From: Hydractinia symbiolongicarpus
Taxonomy: Eukaryota > Cnidaria > Hydrozoa > Anthoathecata > Hydractiniidae
DNA length: 64,000 nt
NCBI RefSeq assembly: GCF_029227915.1
Contig: NC_079875.1
Span: 8,739,001 to 8,803,000, forward strand
Direction of reading: 5' to 3'
Below the pieces are notes generated by a model, which saw only the letters and a program-made list of their open reading frames with translations, did no database searches and was not told the DNA's origin. Position numbers and translations under genes: made by a program. The number at the start of each line of letters is the position of its first letter. The stretch's first letter is position 1. Shown piece by piece: positions 54,601 to 63,992 of this stretch.

Positions 54601-57600
54601 CATAATATGATAAACCGCTTCTTGAACAGAGCATTCTCTTTTCGTTGAATAGGCTCTAGCAATATCCTTCATAAGTTCAAATTTACTTTTTTTCAAATCT
54701 TTGGCCTCTCTTGATGCATGCTTCATTGCTTCTGAAGTTTCATCCTCAGATTTAGAAAAATAGGCACACATGTAAGTCACAGCCTTATAATGGTTGAAAA
54801 CAGGCTGAATGTCCAAATTAGCTTCCCAAGCCATTAAACCTTCAATAAAATAATTATTGACAAAACATGAATTTGGTGGTCGTTTCAAATGCAACTGAAA
54901 GTCATTATCAGATGATATGGCTAGTGCACTATAGTATTCATTCTCAGATAGATCAAGTTTTGCTAAAATAGTAGGTATATCATCTAATTGGCAAAAGCCT
55001 TCCTTTAGAGGGTCTAAAAAATTGACTTTAAAAGGATTTAGATTTTTATCAATGTATGACTTGACTTTGCCCAACAAGTTTTCTCTGTGTTCAAGAATTT
55101 CAGATCTGCGATGTTCATTGATGTCAATAGGTAAAGGTTCGGCAACAATAGTTTTCGCTGTGAAAAACTTTCCAAAGGAATACCTACACGGAATGTTTTT
55201 GTACTTTCGACATGATTTTGAGTGTGCATGTATTTGAAATGTTTTTACAAGATGATGTAATTCAGTATTTTCCTCCATAGTAGGAATATCTGCCTTGATG
55301 ATGGCATCTACAAAGTCAATATATTCCTGCTTATTCTCTTTAAACAATTTTGGTGCACCAACAACCCATAGAAATGAATGTATATGGGGGCTGCCTCTGA
55401 ACTGAAACTCAACCCTTATGGCATAATACTCCACTTTACCTAAAGGACCATTTATAATGATCTCTTTGAAAAACACTTCAACACGATATTGAAAATGTTT
55501 TGCCATAAACACTGGGTCCATATTCAAGATGTCACATCGTTCATGATAGGATAAATTTTTTAAGTCCTCTTCTGCAATCGAACCTCCACTCAATTTTAAA
55601 ATTATTTTTACTAACTCATTCCAACGTAAATCAGCACAAGAAAGAGTCATAAAAAATGTTGGCAATCCCAACTGTTTAACCATGGCTAAAATTTCCAGAA
55701 GAAATCTTTTCCAATAAGCTGGTGTTCCCTTGATGGAATGCATAAAGTGAAATCCTTCGTCTGCTGCAATGAATGAATTAACATTTTCTTTGAAATTGGA
55801 GGACAACATTCCAGCAGTCAACCCATCTCCCTTTACTTTCTTCAAGGCTATATTTATTTGACTGGACAGTTGCATTTGCTGAAGAAGAGAATGTGCAAAA
55901 AATATATAATCTACATCAGAGGCAAATCGTCTTTTATAGTTTAATAGACGTTGATTAAAGTATTTACTTGCACTCAGAGGTACATCTCTGTCTACATTGT
56001 AACCAAATTGTCCATTAGGAAAAAGATATGGGAAAGATAATGCCTCACATTGTTTATCAGCTAACATTCCTAAAGGTTTTATTCCTTCTCCAGGAGCTAT
56101 CACAACACTTTCATCATGGACAACATGTGGTATATTGGACACTAACACAGTATCTGGTGAACCAGCTTGCATTTCATTAAGTGGGTTTTCGTTTTCTTCT
56201 AATTCTTCATCAATAGCCCTATTTTCATTATTTTCATCATAAGATTCACCATCACTTGTAGCATTTGATACATTGCTTAGATCACTTGGTATATTATTAA
56301 GTGAAATAATCACATCACTATACAGAGGATTATTTGACTTGAGAAATTCAAGTGCTGTTTGAATATACTCTGGCCTGACTGCTTGAAAATGTGCATGGCC
56401 ACGATAACATAATTTTCGTTTTAATTTAACAGTTATTATGCCATTACTGTCAGCCCCTCTAGGTAATACTTTGGCAGTGTCACTAACATTTATTGGGACA
56501 TTGCACACAGCCCCTTTAATCTTTGCCATTTGACCTTTTGGCATAATAATAACTTTTGTGAAAAGCATTCGTTTTGCAATAAGTATTCTCTCTAATTTAT
56601 TTAACGATGACAACTGTGTAGGTTGTATATCAATTGTCAATTTATTCCATGATGCCTGGCAAGGGGTTTCCCCCTTTAAAAGTTTTTTATGACATGTTTT
56701 ACAGACATAATAATTTGCATCATAACTCTCTACTAGCATACAGTAGGATTCTACATCAATTGAATAACGCCTTGCATCATACAAAACCACAGAATCTCTA
56801 TAATGTAGTCTTTCACAACATACACATATATAAAATGGCCCATCAGATATTTTACGTTTGAATGTAGAGATCCTATCCTCACTGCTTTTTGCTATAGTAC
56901 GTTTATGATAAGTCACACTGGCTTTGCACTTTTTTATATGTTCATGTTTTCTTGTGGTTTTGAGTCTGTCTCTGTAGACTGCATTGGCAATACACTTTGA
57001 TTTTTTTTGTTTTGATGTGTCTTTAATTTTTTCATGATACAATGCTTTTCTCTTGGTTCCATGGATTGTCTGAAGGAAAGGTGATTTTCTTTTCAATGAA
57101 TCTCTTGACTGAGAAGTCAACATAGAAACCCTAATAAATTGACATTCATATTGTGGTGGTGTTCCTTGGGACAGGGGCACATATATTGCACATATATACT
57201 TTTCAACCTGGAATAAGGAAGAAAATTTGAGTAAAACACAAGATCCTGTACCATCATCTGATATACATCCATTTGAATTACGACAATGTGGATCAAAAAG
57301 AAAATAATGTTTTTTGGTCCATACTACACATACGGTGAACCCACATACAATAATCAAGAATCCATCACCCACATCATTATCAGATCCAAATAATGGAGTT
57401 AAAAAACGTTCATTGCAATTATGGAGAAAACCTGTTGCATTGTGTAACATTTGTACATCAAAGTCATTGTCATCAAAATTAATAAGAGTTGGGAGATTAA
57501 GAATAGAAAGTGATCCCACAACATTTTGTTCACAATAAATTTTATCACCTTTTTTTAGTATAGAATCTAAATCAGCTGAGGTCCACAAAGCAACACGCCT

Positions 57601-57972
57601 ATATATACTGTAAGATATTGCAAACAGACAATTACATAAGCACTGCGATCCAGCAGAATTTCCAAACTTAATGTCACCTTGATGGCAAGATGCTTTGACA
57701 GATTTTAAAACATTATATGTTCCAGGGCCAGGGTTACTCTCAATATCTCCTGCTTGAGCGAGAAAAAGGAATTGGAAAGTTGCTATATTCAAATTACATG
57801 ATGAAATTATGAGGAGTATGGCTATGCCTAAAAGACATTTAGCATGCATTGAATTAAAATGCTTATTGATCATCGATGTACCAAATATCTTTTTACTTTC
57901 TTTGCAAGTTTTTCCACAGAATGTACTATAAAAAACACCAATGTTAACCCTGTATGCTTGCAATGTGATCAT
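51625..57972 (-). CDS. Helentron polyprotein: 2A, protease-like, Rep, helicase, EEP nuclease
   Basis: One uninterrupted frame. Numbering is from an in-frame GTG at 57990; the first ATG is codon 7. Order: hydrophobic leader 51-79; 2A motif 'GDIESNPGP' 81-89; cysteine-protease-like domain about 100-270 ('GSQCLCNCLF' C117, 'FLFDPHCRNSNG' H235); basic linker; zinc module 386-434 (CVCC, CKTC); Rep 650-1100 with HUH 'SPHIHSFLW' (869-871) and 'YMCAYFSK' (Tyr1073/Tyr1077); PIF1-type helicase with 'GKAGCGKS' (1451-1458), 'IIIDEVSM' (1538-1545), 'CTIHKVQG' and 'YVALSRV'; C-terminal EEP endonuclease with 'LLMLTESQ' (E1947), 'MGDFNIN', 'GGQIDHVYI', 'FSDHDAV'. The fused endonuclease marks it as Helentron/Helitron2. 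It would nick, unwind and transfer element DNA. All key residues are present, so it may be young. Confidence 0.92.
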   Translation of the reverse strand: MITLQAYRVNIGVFYSTFCGKTCKESKKIFGTSMINKHFNSMHAKCLLGIAILLIISSCNLNIATFQFLFLAQAGDIESNPGPGTYNVLKSVKASCHQGDIKFGNSAGSQCLCNCLFAISYSIYRRVALWTSADLDSILKKGDKIYCEQNVVGSLSILNLPTLINFDDNDFDVQMLHNATGFLHNCNERFLTPLFGSDNDVGDGFLIIVCGFTVCVVWTKKHYFLFDPHCRNSNGCISDDGTGSCVLLKFSSLFQVEKYICAIYVPLSQGTPPQYECQFIRVSMLTSQSRDSLKRKSPFLQTIHGTKRKALYHEKIKDTSKQKKSKCIANAVYRDRLKTTRKHEHIKKCKASVTYHKRTIAKSSEDRISTFKRKISDGPFYICVCCERLHYRDSVVLYDARRYSIDVESYCMLVESYDANYYVCKTCHKKLLKGETPCQASWNKLTIDIQPTQLSSLNKLERILIAKRMLFTKVIIMPKGQMAKIKGAVCNVPINVSDTAKVLPRGADSNGIITVKLKRKLCYRGHAHFQAVRPEYIQTALEFLKSNNPLYSDVIISLNNIPSDLSNVSNATSDGESYDENNENRAIDEELEENENPLNEMQAGSPDTVLVSNIPHVVHDESVVIAPGEGIKPLGMLADKQCEALSFPYLFPNGQFGYNVDRDVPLSASKYFNQRLLNYKRRFASDVDYIFFAHSLLQQMQLSSQINIALKKVKGDGLTAGMLSSNFKENVNSFIAADEGFHFMHSIKGTPAYWKRFLLEILAMVKQLGLPTFFMTLSCADLRWNELVKIILKLSGGSIAEEDLKNLSYHERCDILNMDPVFMAKHFQYRVEVFFKEIIINGPLGKVEYYAIRVEFQFRGSPHIHSFLWVVGAPKLFKENKQEYIDFVDAIIKADIPTMEENTELHHLVKTFQIHAHSKSCRKYKNIPCRYSFGKFFTAKTIVAEPLPIDINEHRRSEILEHRENLLGKVKSYIDKNLNPFKVNFLDPLKEGFCQLDDIPTILAKLDLSENEYYSALAISSDNDFQLHLKRPPNSCFVNNYFIEGLMAWEANLDIQPVFNHYKAVTYMCAYFSKSEDETSEAMKHASREAKDLKKSKFELMKDIARAYSTKRECSVQEAVYHIMPELWLRKTCPGVTFANSNMPHHRYRIFLSEDEIKELPEDSIDVFKRNMIDRYLDRPDKNFRGGKYQIIDTLCYAQFLANYYVKLKPNDAQNDNQPKILVDEIMGANHSSSMLPKTVLLMSSVKETLTCRKVKAVLRMHCPKIEKHPEGFAHHHLFMYYPFRSECELRGKECGTYMEKLHEPGVLEIINRNKQVIQPYGELVETALNNLRSDLLQNPDAFAQHENDEVEQMLAATEILSNVQDNVDDDDDINSVQINENRNMSLSASSAFMNDNELNSLIRSLNNIQRLIFNVINKWARNLVKNRNAVIQHKNEPLHIFLTGKAGCGKSHLINTVYQSVTKTMSYHGKDPEKPRVLLLAPTGIAAININGNTIHSGLNIPIHVFGKTVPRLSDQKRSMLRNKLSELQLIIIDEVSMVSNILLLHIHQRLVEIFGCSTNKPFAGISIIFSGDLYQLPPIKAAPVYSSYGSNHAMENVDPLWRKFQLAELEEVMRQKGDTSLIDVLNKVRTANIDLNCETFLKSRFTTPIDPNYPSDVLHIFAENSPTKKHNEDMLQKNSNTLFTIVAFDRMPLNVSRSQINAVLNKSQSETGGLAAVLQIKVDARVMLTSNVEIEDRLINGQVGTVKKIVSNPSGNVEKIYIKFDDSKAGIDAINKDNLGKRLGLVPIQKTTVDIILKTNKPSSPVIKRTQFPLMLAWACTIHKVQGLSLQKAVISFDLERQRGFKYGQMYVALSRVTSTAGMHLIGSYKASAIKSDPSVTDEYKRLRDENILQPVEYINCSEDSITITLLNTRSLHKHAVDILADKELMKSDLLMLTESQVVPYQSVEEIECTLSDFKLIYNSSPDKYQSLAIGLKDSIVLDHSMHSPGVSLVILKKNSFVDKNMKVILLYRKQSWLLPSFLDCLTQLLYDDIDIIMGDFNINAFEQNADLISVLSNYKFIVKAATHLSGGQIDHVYIKKSLLESFHFESIVHTIHFSDHDAVKFKFSRKEK

Positions 57973-57990
57973 TTTAAATTTTGAACACAC

Positions 57991-58294
57991 ACAAACACTT
58001 CAAGTTTCGTGTTTCTGGAGTAACCAAAGAGAGTTATATAAAAATAAACCAAATACAAAGTAATAATTCTCAGTAGTGTTGTACTACACTAAGTGATAGA
58101 TTTCAATATATATATTTGTATTTCTAGTTGATGTTGATAATAATTCTGTGATTTATGAAATATTTCAATTTTCAATGGGTCAGTCTGGGGCAAACTGACT
58201 GACAGGAAGAAAAAGACCACAAGCCCCACCTAAAATTTGCGAAATTCAGTAGACCCCCAAAAAAGAATGGGGTATATATAAGAGAGTCACTCAG
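57991..58294. promoter_or_regulatory. 5' flank of the Helentron ORF
   Basis: Non-coding. 'tatata' tracts occur at 58108-58118 and 58272-58279 ('ggggtatatataag', a TATA-like box on the + strand). Promoter function for the - strand gene is only inferred from position. Confidence 0.25.
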
Positions 58295-58652
58295 CGAGAA
58301 AAAGCAAAATAAAAAAAATAATATATGAGTAAATCTTAATTGTTCGAAAAAGGAAATAGCTGTAGTTAAAAAATATATTACCAGAACTGTCACAAACAGC
58401 AAAATTTGTTAAAAAAATGCTGTGCACTTATGGCGCAAGGCAAATAACAAGAACGGAATCGGAAAATTTACGTTCTTTCGGAGTGTTTCCGAAATCATAT
58501 TTCTCTATGTTGGTGTGTCATTAGCGTAGCGAAAAGAATTCCGTTCTCGTCATTATTTACAATATAATTTGCCTTTTGCTTACATTTTAACCAAATTTTG
58601 TAAAATCGATGTATTTAATAAATTGATATGGTGGAGCGTCTTCGTTTCTCTT
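58295..58652 (+). repeat. Dispersed repeat D, copy 2
   Basis: Matches 18681-19032 almost throughout and ends at the same 'ggtggagcgtctt(c/t)gttt'. Here it is followed by a local tandem duplication instead of repeat B. Confidence 0.85.
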
Positions 58653-58654
58653 GT

Positions 58655-58760
58655 ACGTAATGTTGTGGAAATTTTATTTTTCGCAGACTACTTTTCAGGT
58701 TTCTCTCTTCTTACGTAATGTTGTGGAAATTTTATTTTTCGCAGACTACTTTCCAGGCAT
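58655..58760 (+). repeat. Two-copy tandem duplication, about 56-bp period
   Basis: 'tacgtaatgttgtggaaatt', 'ttatttttcgcagactactt' and 't(t/c)caggt' occur twice in succession (from about 58655 and 58712), nearly identical, so the duplication is recent. No gene is supported between here and 59160. A tRNA-like 'gattcgaacacacgac' on the complementary strand near 58920 is discussed as rejected. Confidence 0.85.
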
Positions 58761-59182
58761 TTGGGGAGACCTTAATTCTGCCTACATTCACTTTTGTAAA
58801 CTTTGGTGGAAACACTTTTACTTTACCAGTTAGTTAAATAATGCTTTTGAATGTTATCTTGTTAAAAAATAAAATTTATAACAGCACAGAAAAAAAAAGA
58901 AAAATAGTTACCAAGATGAGATTCGAACACACGACTACTCCCGTGTCGGTGCTCAGAGAGGCAAAAATTTCCATTCTTGTAGGACACATTTGCGTTTTAA
59001 TACAAGCTCACGAGCTTGTAATAAAATTCAATATGTCTTGTGTATATCGATAAGTAACTTCACCGTTAATCAATATTTTCATCTGGTATGAGTTACATGT
59101 TTGTCATACATGTTTGTGTTAAAAACATCGTGATTTGACACTTCCATACAACGTTCCTGGTAATGCTGATCTGGTTTTCTAA

Positions 59183-59229
59183 CGCTGTATTGCTGATCAA
59201 GGCTTTCTACCTTGATCAGCAATACAGCG
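59183..59229. repeat. Perfect 20-bp hairpin, 7-nt loop
   Basis: CGCTGTATTGCTGATCAAGG at 59183-59202 and its exact reverse complement at 59210-59229 around 'ctttcta'. Outside it 'tttcta' and 'gagaaa' continue the pairing with a small bulge. It could be a transposon foldback end or transcribed hairpin. Confidence 0.9.
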
Positions 59230-59880
59230 AGCGAGAAACGAGCAGTAAACGACCAGAAACCACCCAAAAGCCCAAAATACAACCAAAATACAAGAGCAAA
59301 TGGCTACATGACAGGCGAAAAAGATTAACAAAATGCTTGATTATGCGCCCAAGGTTCGTTTTTTTATGGGAAGCCATTGCATTGATGTCTCACGTAACCA
59401 AGTTTTTTTGTTTAAGGGACCGTAAAAAAAGGTCCTGCTTATCCGGGGTCTTTTCTGTTCAGCGAAGTATTTTTGCTTGGATTTAGTTAGGTTTAATGGA
59501 CCGAGAAATGTGGTCCCAAATTAGTGAAAGTTCCACTTATCTAGGGTACCACTTAACGCGAATATTAGAATGTTTCCCGCACGACGGGAAACATTTTATA
59601 GGCAAACACAACTGAATCATTGAAATAACTTTATTATACACCGTTACCTTTTCATACACAACGTTCTCATTAAACAAAATAAAAATTGTAACATCGTGTG
59701 TGAGCAACTATCAACGGTTAACTTTGGTCTGAATAAGCTTTTTAAAATGATAACGTAAAAAGTCAAACCGAGTAAAAAATCCCTGCATAAAACATAATGA
59801 AAAAGTTAAAACGTTTGTTTACAAGTCTTCAAATACGCAACCTGTGGACTAGAGTTTAGCAATTTGTTCATCGGAAAGCA
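59230..59880. other. Non-coding stretch
   Basis: No gene is supported. The 107-codon frame at 59163-59486 runs through the hairpin and shows no domain. A short palindrome 'gtttcccgcacgacgggaaac' lies at 59570-59590. Confidence 0.45.
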
Positions 59881-59884
59881 ACTC

Positions 59885-62160
59885 TTTTGTCTTATTCAGT
59901 ACCAAAATAGCGTTAAACTGGAACTTCTGGTCGTGTCCTTTCTAGCAGGTGTGAAGGTAATGTGAGTACACATTGTCACCACTTTTCTTCAATTTTCCTT
60001 CCTTGTTTGTGTACTGTCTAATTGCAGTTGTTTTAACAGCTATGACATCTGCCTGTGTAAATGCCAGCTTGCACTCCTCACAACGCTTCACACTGTTCGA
60101 GAAGCCACTTTTATCCATTTTATGTACCAATGTTTGATTGCACTTGCGTTGGATCAAATATATCAATGGTGGATAACTTTTTTTTTACTTGCCACTGGGT
60201 GTCATTTTTCTTTAATTTCAGCGTACTTACAGTAGGAAGACTTTGGAATATATCAGGTTCAGGCTGACGAACTCTTCGTTTTTAACCAGGAGTCTTCTTT
60301 AAACCAGCGTCAAATGGCTTAGTATACTTGTCATACGAAGAAGGATGAACGACATAAATGCATCGAAATGCTGTTTTCCTCTAGTTGGGCCCCAAGGAAG
60401 CCATCTTGTCGGTTCAAGAAAAAAATGCTGTCATCCGGGTGCCAGTCTATACTTCCCTTGTCCATGCAAAGCCTTTTCTACTTTCTTTAACCCACTTCGT
60501 CAAATTTTCACTCACACATTTAACATCGGTGGTGCTTGATAGGTCGCTAATTTTTTTTTCAACAGCATATGCTTTAGTTCTAAGCTGTTGTTGTAAAACT
60601 GTCCATCAATTTGAAGTTTTTCTCGTACAGACATAACAAAACATTGCTTAAATATATCTGTTCTGTGTTTTTGAAACCACAAGTGAAAACCAGGCATAAT
60701 GTCGTCCCAAATAGATTTCAAACTTGTCAACTTAATGTCAAAATCCCCTTCATCGTCGGCATCTGCAAGTCCTTTGCATTCTAGGGTGTTTATTTGCATA
60801 CCATATATATCTCCCATTATTCTTCCAACGTTTTTTGGATTGATTCCCATACTTTTCAATTTTGTTGAATCTGCTTGTTGGAGGTGTTGCGTGCATCATA
60901 AATGGCTTGCATTATGCAAGATGTCATTTACACTGTTGGCGATTGAGTGGTCCAAATCATGTCCTACTTTTTTATATTGACGAGTTTTGGTTCTGCAATC
61001 ACAATCTCACCAACGAAACTTCGATAGGAATTCTTCTTGAATTGCCACTGACTCGGGCCTAAAAAATATTATATTATCATCAATAAAATAAATATAAAGT
61101 ACATAGTAGGAGTTGATTTGGCAGTAGAAATTTTTTAACACATGTTAAAAAAGGTACCTGAGAATGTTGGATGTTTGCCACTGTCATCAATCAGTGTCTC
61201 ATTCGTGTATGATGAATCAGTGAGCAACAATTTATCTGCCACTTTAAATGTTGTGTCGATGACAAATGCAGAGTTACCCAGACAACATAATCTGTACAGG
61301 TCATGAAGCATGAAAGGCATATAATTGAATGACATATAACATTCCCCGGTGAAACGTACAGAACGAACAATGGATCCATTGTGAAGTAAGTCGATCAAAC
61401 TCTCTGCTTCGGTTAACGGTCGACAGTCTTTTCCTTTCGTTGCATTTGATGTATAGCATTGTGAACAACTTTGGGAGTATTTAGTATTTCACTTACAGAT
61501 GATGCTAATACAGTTCTATTGGCTTACTTTCACGTAAACCTTATCAGGTGCAACACCGTCAGCAAGCACACTTCGTACGCTAGTCAGGACGGATTTATCT
61601 TTCTTGTAATAGTCATTTGCATGGGGTTTGGTAGAGTTACCATGTCGTTCGATAGTGAATATTTCATTCTGATCACAAATCCAACAATTCAAGTACAAGT
61701 AATACTTGTTAGGTGGGACACTATTCTTCACACATTTCACTGTAGCGATCATATCGGAAAAGTTATTGCTGGAAAAGTTATTGCTGTAACGGTAATGCCG
61801 AGTTAAACAATAAACATTTTCTTCATCGACATATTTCCTTATATAGACTGGCTTAGCAGTAGCTGCTGACGTGTCCCTTCACATTAATGTAAACCTTCCC
61901 ATTAAGATCATCTTTATGAGTTATTTTGCATATATCACCGTTTACATAATAACATCTGGATGAATTCCCTCGTTTGGTATAAGCCTCATTATCATCTGCT
62001 CTTGCTGAGGCTATAAATATCTTATCGGCGTTCAATGTGCACATAAAGTTATCTTTTCTTTCAGCTGAAGTTTTCTTCGTTAATTCAAATTCATAAGGCT
62101 TGTTCAACAGTGTATTAAAGATGACATCAGCCTTATCAAACTCATCAATTCCATCGTTAG
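59885..62160 (-). pseudogene. MULE-like transposase, decayed
   Basis: - strand fragments occur in order. An N-terminal region reads 'KDNFMCTLNADKIFIASARA' (61853-62107). The next contains 'NSTKPHANDYYKKDKSVLTS' (61516-61752). The DDE start is 'AFVIDTTFKVADKLLLTDSS' (about 61180-61275), where VIDTTF carries the first catalytic Asp. After a gap comes 'SLKSIWDDIMPGFHLWFQKH' and 'QFYNNSLELKHMLLKKKL' (60512-60859). C-terminal pieces such as 'IFDPTQVQSNIGT' extend to about 60120, with 'KRCEECKLAFTQADV' near the end (59942-60166). I recall this order from cnidarian/fish MULE transposases. At least four frame changes. TIRs were not located. Some gaps may be introns ('gcctaaaaaatatt', near 61060). Confidence 0.6.
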
Positions 62161-62899
62161 CATCTTTCCTAGAAATATTAGGCTTACTGTAAACTTAATT
62201 TAAATGTTTTAGTTGTACACTTTTTTTTATAAGAACCAGGAAATTTGGCTTCAGCCTGAAGTGCTCTTATTCTGTTCCTAAATTTTGACCATTTTTATTC
62301 TTCAGAAGTTAGTATCGTAAAATCGCAACAATTGATTCTGTGAAAATTTATAACTTAAAAAATATTTCTCCATGTTTGTTGCGTTTTTTAGAGAAAAAGA
62401 GAAAATCAAAAAAATTTCAGCCTTGTTATTGTTTTTATTTTGTTCCTATTTTTTAATATGATCATCAACCCGTCCATTCCGAAACTAAAGTTTGGAAAAC
62501 TTACCAATTTAGTCCCAGGGTGTCCCTAGTTACTCAAGCGGTGCAAAATGACTGTTGTCACCACCCCGTTTCCAAGTTGTTCGGCTACATGTGCATTGTA
62601 ATGACTTTCTTAATTCAATATAAGATATTGACATCAAATCAGTGTTATTGTCGTCGCGATGTTAAACTTGTCGATTAAAATATCTGACATAACTTTTTCG
62701 GCTACAAGACAGGAAAGGAAACACATCAACTTTGCCTACGGACAGCCGCCCACATAGACACAATCTCTTCATTTTTATAAGAGATCTCGGTTGACACCAC
62801 AAAAACCTAATCTGGCTTTCCAAATCCATCTTTATTGGTCTTTCAACATCCTGAAATGCTTTGCTTGACACAGATGATTATGCAGTAGTATGATTCTGG
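62161..62899. other. Non-coding stretch with repeat F
   Basis: Contains dispersed repeat F copy 2 (62215-62460). The remainder shows no gene; the 69-codon frame at 62662-62871 has no domain. Confidence 0.5.
62215..62460 (+). repeat. Dispersed repeat F, copy 2
   Basis: Inverted relative to 30340-30620; see that entry for the shared blocks. It lies just upstream of the MULE-like pseudogene, as copy 1 lies upstream of the IS3EU insertion. Confidence 0.7.
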
Positions 62900-63230
62900 T
62901 TTAGGGTGCGAGAACTCCCTGTTTCACATGACGTATTGAACACAAGAAATGATGATACAGTGACAAAACAGCTGGCTGTTGTGAGATGTTGTAACCCTCC
63001 GAAGATTCTGCATAATAGCACCCCCCCCCCCCCCCCTTTTAACTCTGCCTCCCTATTGGACTGGGGTAACAAGTGGGACCGTCAAACCCAAAGACAAGAC
63101 AAAAAGTGTAGCCCCCTTGTTGTGCTTCTTACAGGATCTCAAGAGAGAGAAGGGAGTGAGCAAACTCCTATATTACGGTAAACTAACCGGCCAAGGATTA
63201 GCTGGGGTAAATTAGAACCGCTAGGGAAGT
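62900..63230 (+). repeat. Uninterrupted copy of the IS3EU target repeat
   Basis: Corresponds to 31090-31289 joined to 35965-36130. It includes a C-run (63021-63037) and 'ggactggggtaac', 'cccaaagacaagac', 'agcccccttgttgtgcttctta', 'attacggtaaactaacc', 'tagctggggtaaatt'. It gives the empty-site reference for the IS3EU insertion. Confidence 0.7.
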
Positions 63231-63992
63231 TTATTCCCTCCCCCAATTTGTTTTTATGGCATGGAAAAAGTTAAGTCCTGGTAAAAAATAGTATGTAAAA
63301 GGATGAATTGTTAAAGTGAGATAAATTGACTTTTGAAATTCAGGGGTCGTTGCACTCAAGGCAAGTGTTTCGTTGATCTTTAATAAACGTCCTGCTTTTA
63401 AAGTACCTGAATGGTTAATCGTGGCGACTAATCTGTACTTGTTGCTAAAGGAAATTTCATCAGTAGGATGAGAAAGCACGAATACCTCGTGGTGTTTCGT
63501 AGGCAGACAGTTCACCGATCTTGCATCTTTGAAAGAGGAACCATTATCTGAGGCATACCTAAGTAAATGAACTACAAGGACATCGCCACAACTGGAAATT
63601 TGTGTTTCAGTTGTGCTCTCCTGGTGTGATAAACACTGGAGGCAAAACCACTTGTCGTCGCCTACAAGCTGTGGCGACTGCGAAAATGCCTCGAAAGAGT
63701 CCCCTATTGACTTGCATGTTGGTAAAGTAAGAATTGTCTCCTTTTGTTTTTTAGAAGAGGAACACAAACAAGTGCTACAAGATGTTGTTGTTGTTAGACT
63801 AACAGAGCGAAGATTGCTAACCAAGGAAGAAGATCCAATTAGTTCGTCAATCGCTACGTGGAGGGTCTCAGGGACGTCTTGCGGATTGTTGTAATGGAAT
63901 TCTTTTATGTTTGGAGTATGCATTCTGTTTTGCAAAGCCCGCAGGAAATTGGTGGGATCGCTAGGTGAACGGAAGCGATGTAAAAGGGACAT
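63231..63992 (-). pseudogene. USP-like protease copy 2, broken, runs to window edge
   Basis: - strand frame with 'ELIGSSSLVSNLRSVSLTTT', CxxC pairs ('CSTCLCSSS', 'KWFCLQCLSHQES'), 'DVLVVHLLRYASD' and 'YRLVATINHSGTLKAG', all aligning with the USP fragment at 36206-36739 and extending further N-terminal. After 'LKAG' about ten bases are missing: the catalytic 'GHYWA' box is lost and the frame shifts. The original reading ('FIKDQRNTCLECND') continues in another frame before a stop. The gene's start lies beyond the window. It would not be an active protease. Confidence 0.65.

Noticed and set aside
52187-57538. Several + strand ORFs of 60-101 codons
   Set aside because: All are antisense shadows of the long Helentron frame.
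58905-59000. tRNA-like sequence on the - strand with a 'GTTCGAATC' T-loop-like box
   Set aside because: The T-stem does not pair properly and no A box or acceptor stem can be built; at best a decayed tRNA-derived SINE, not supported enough to list.
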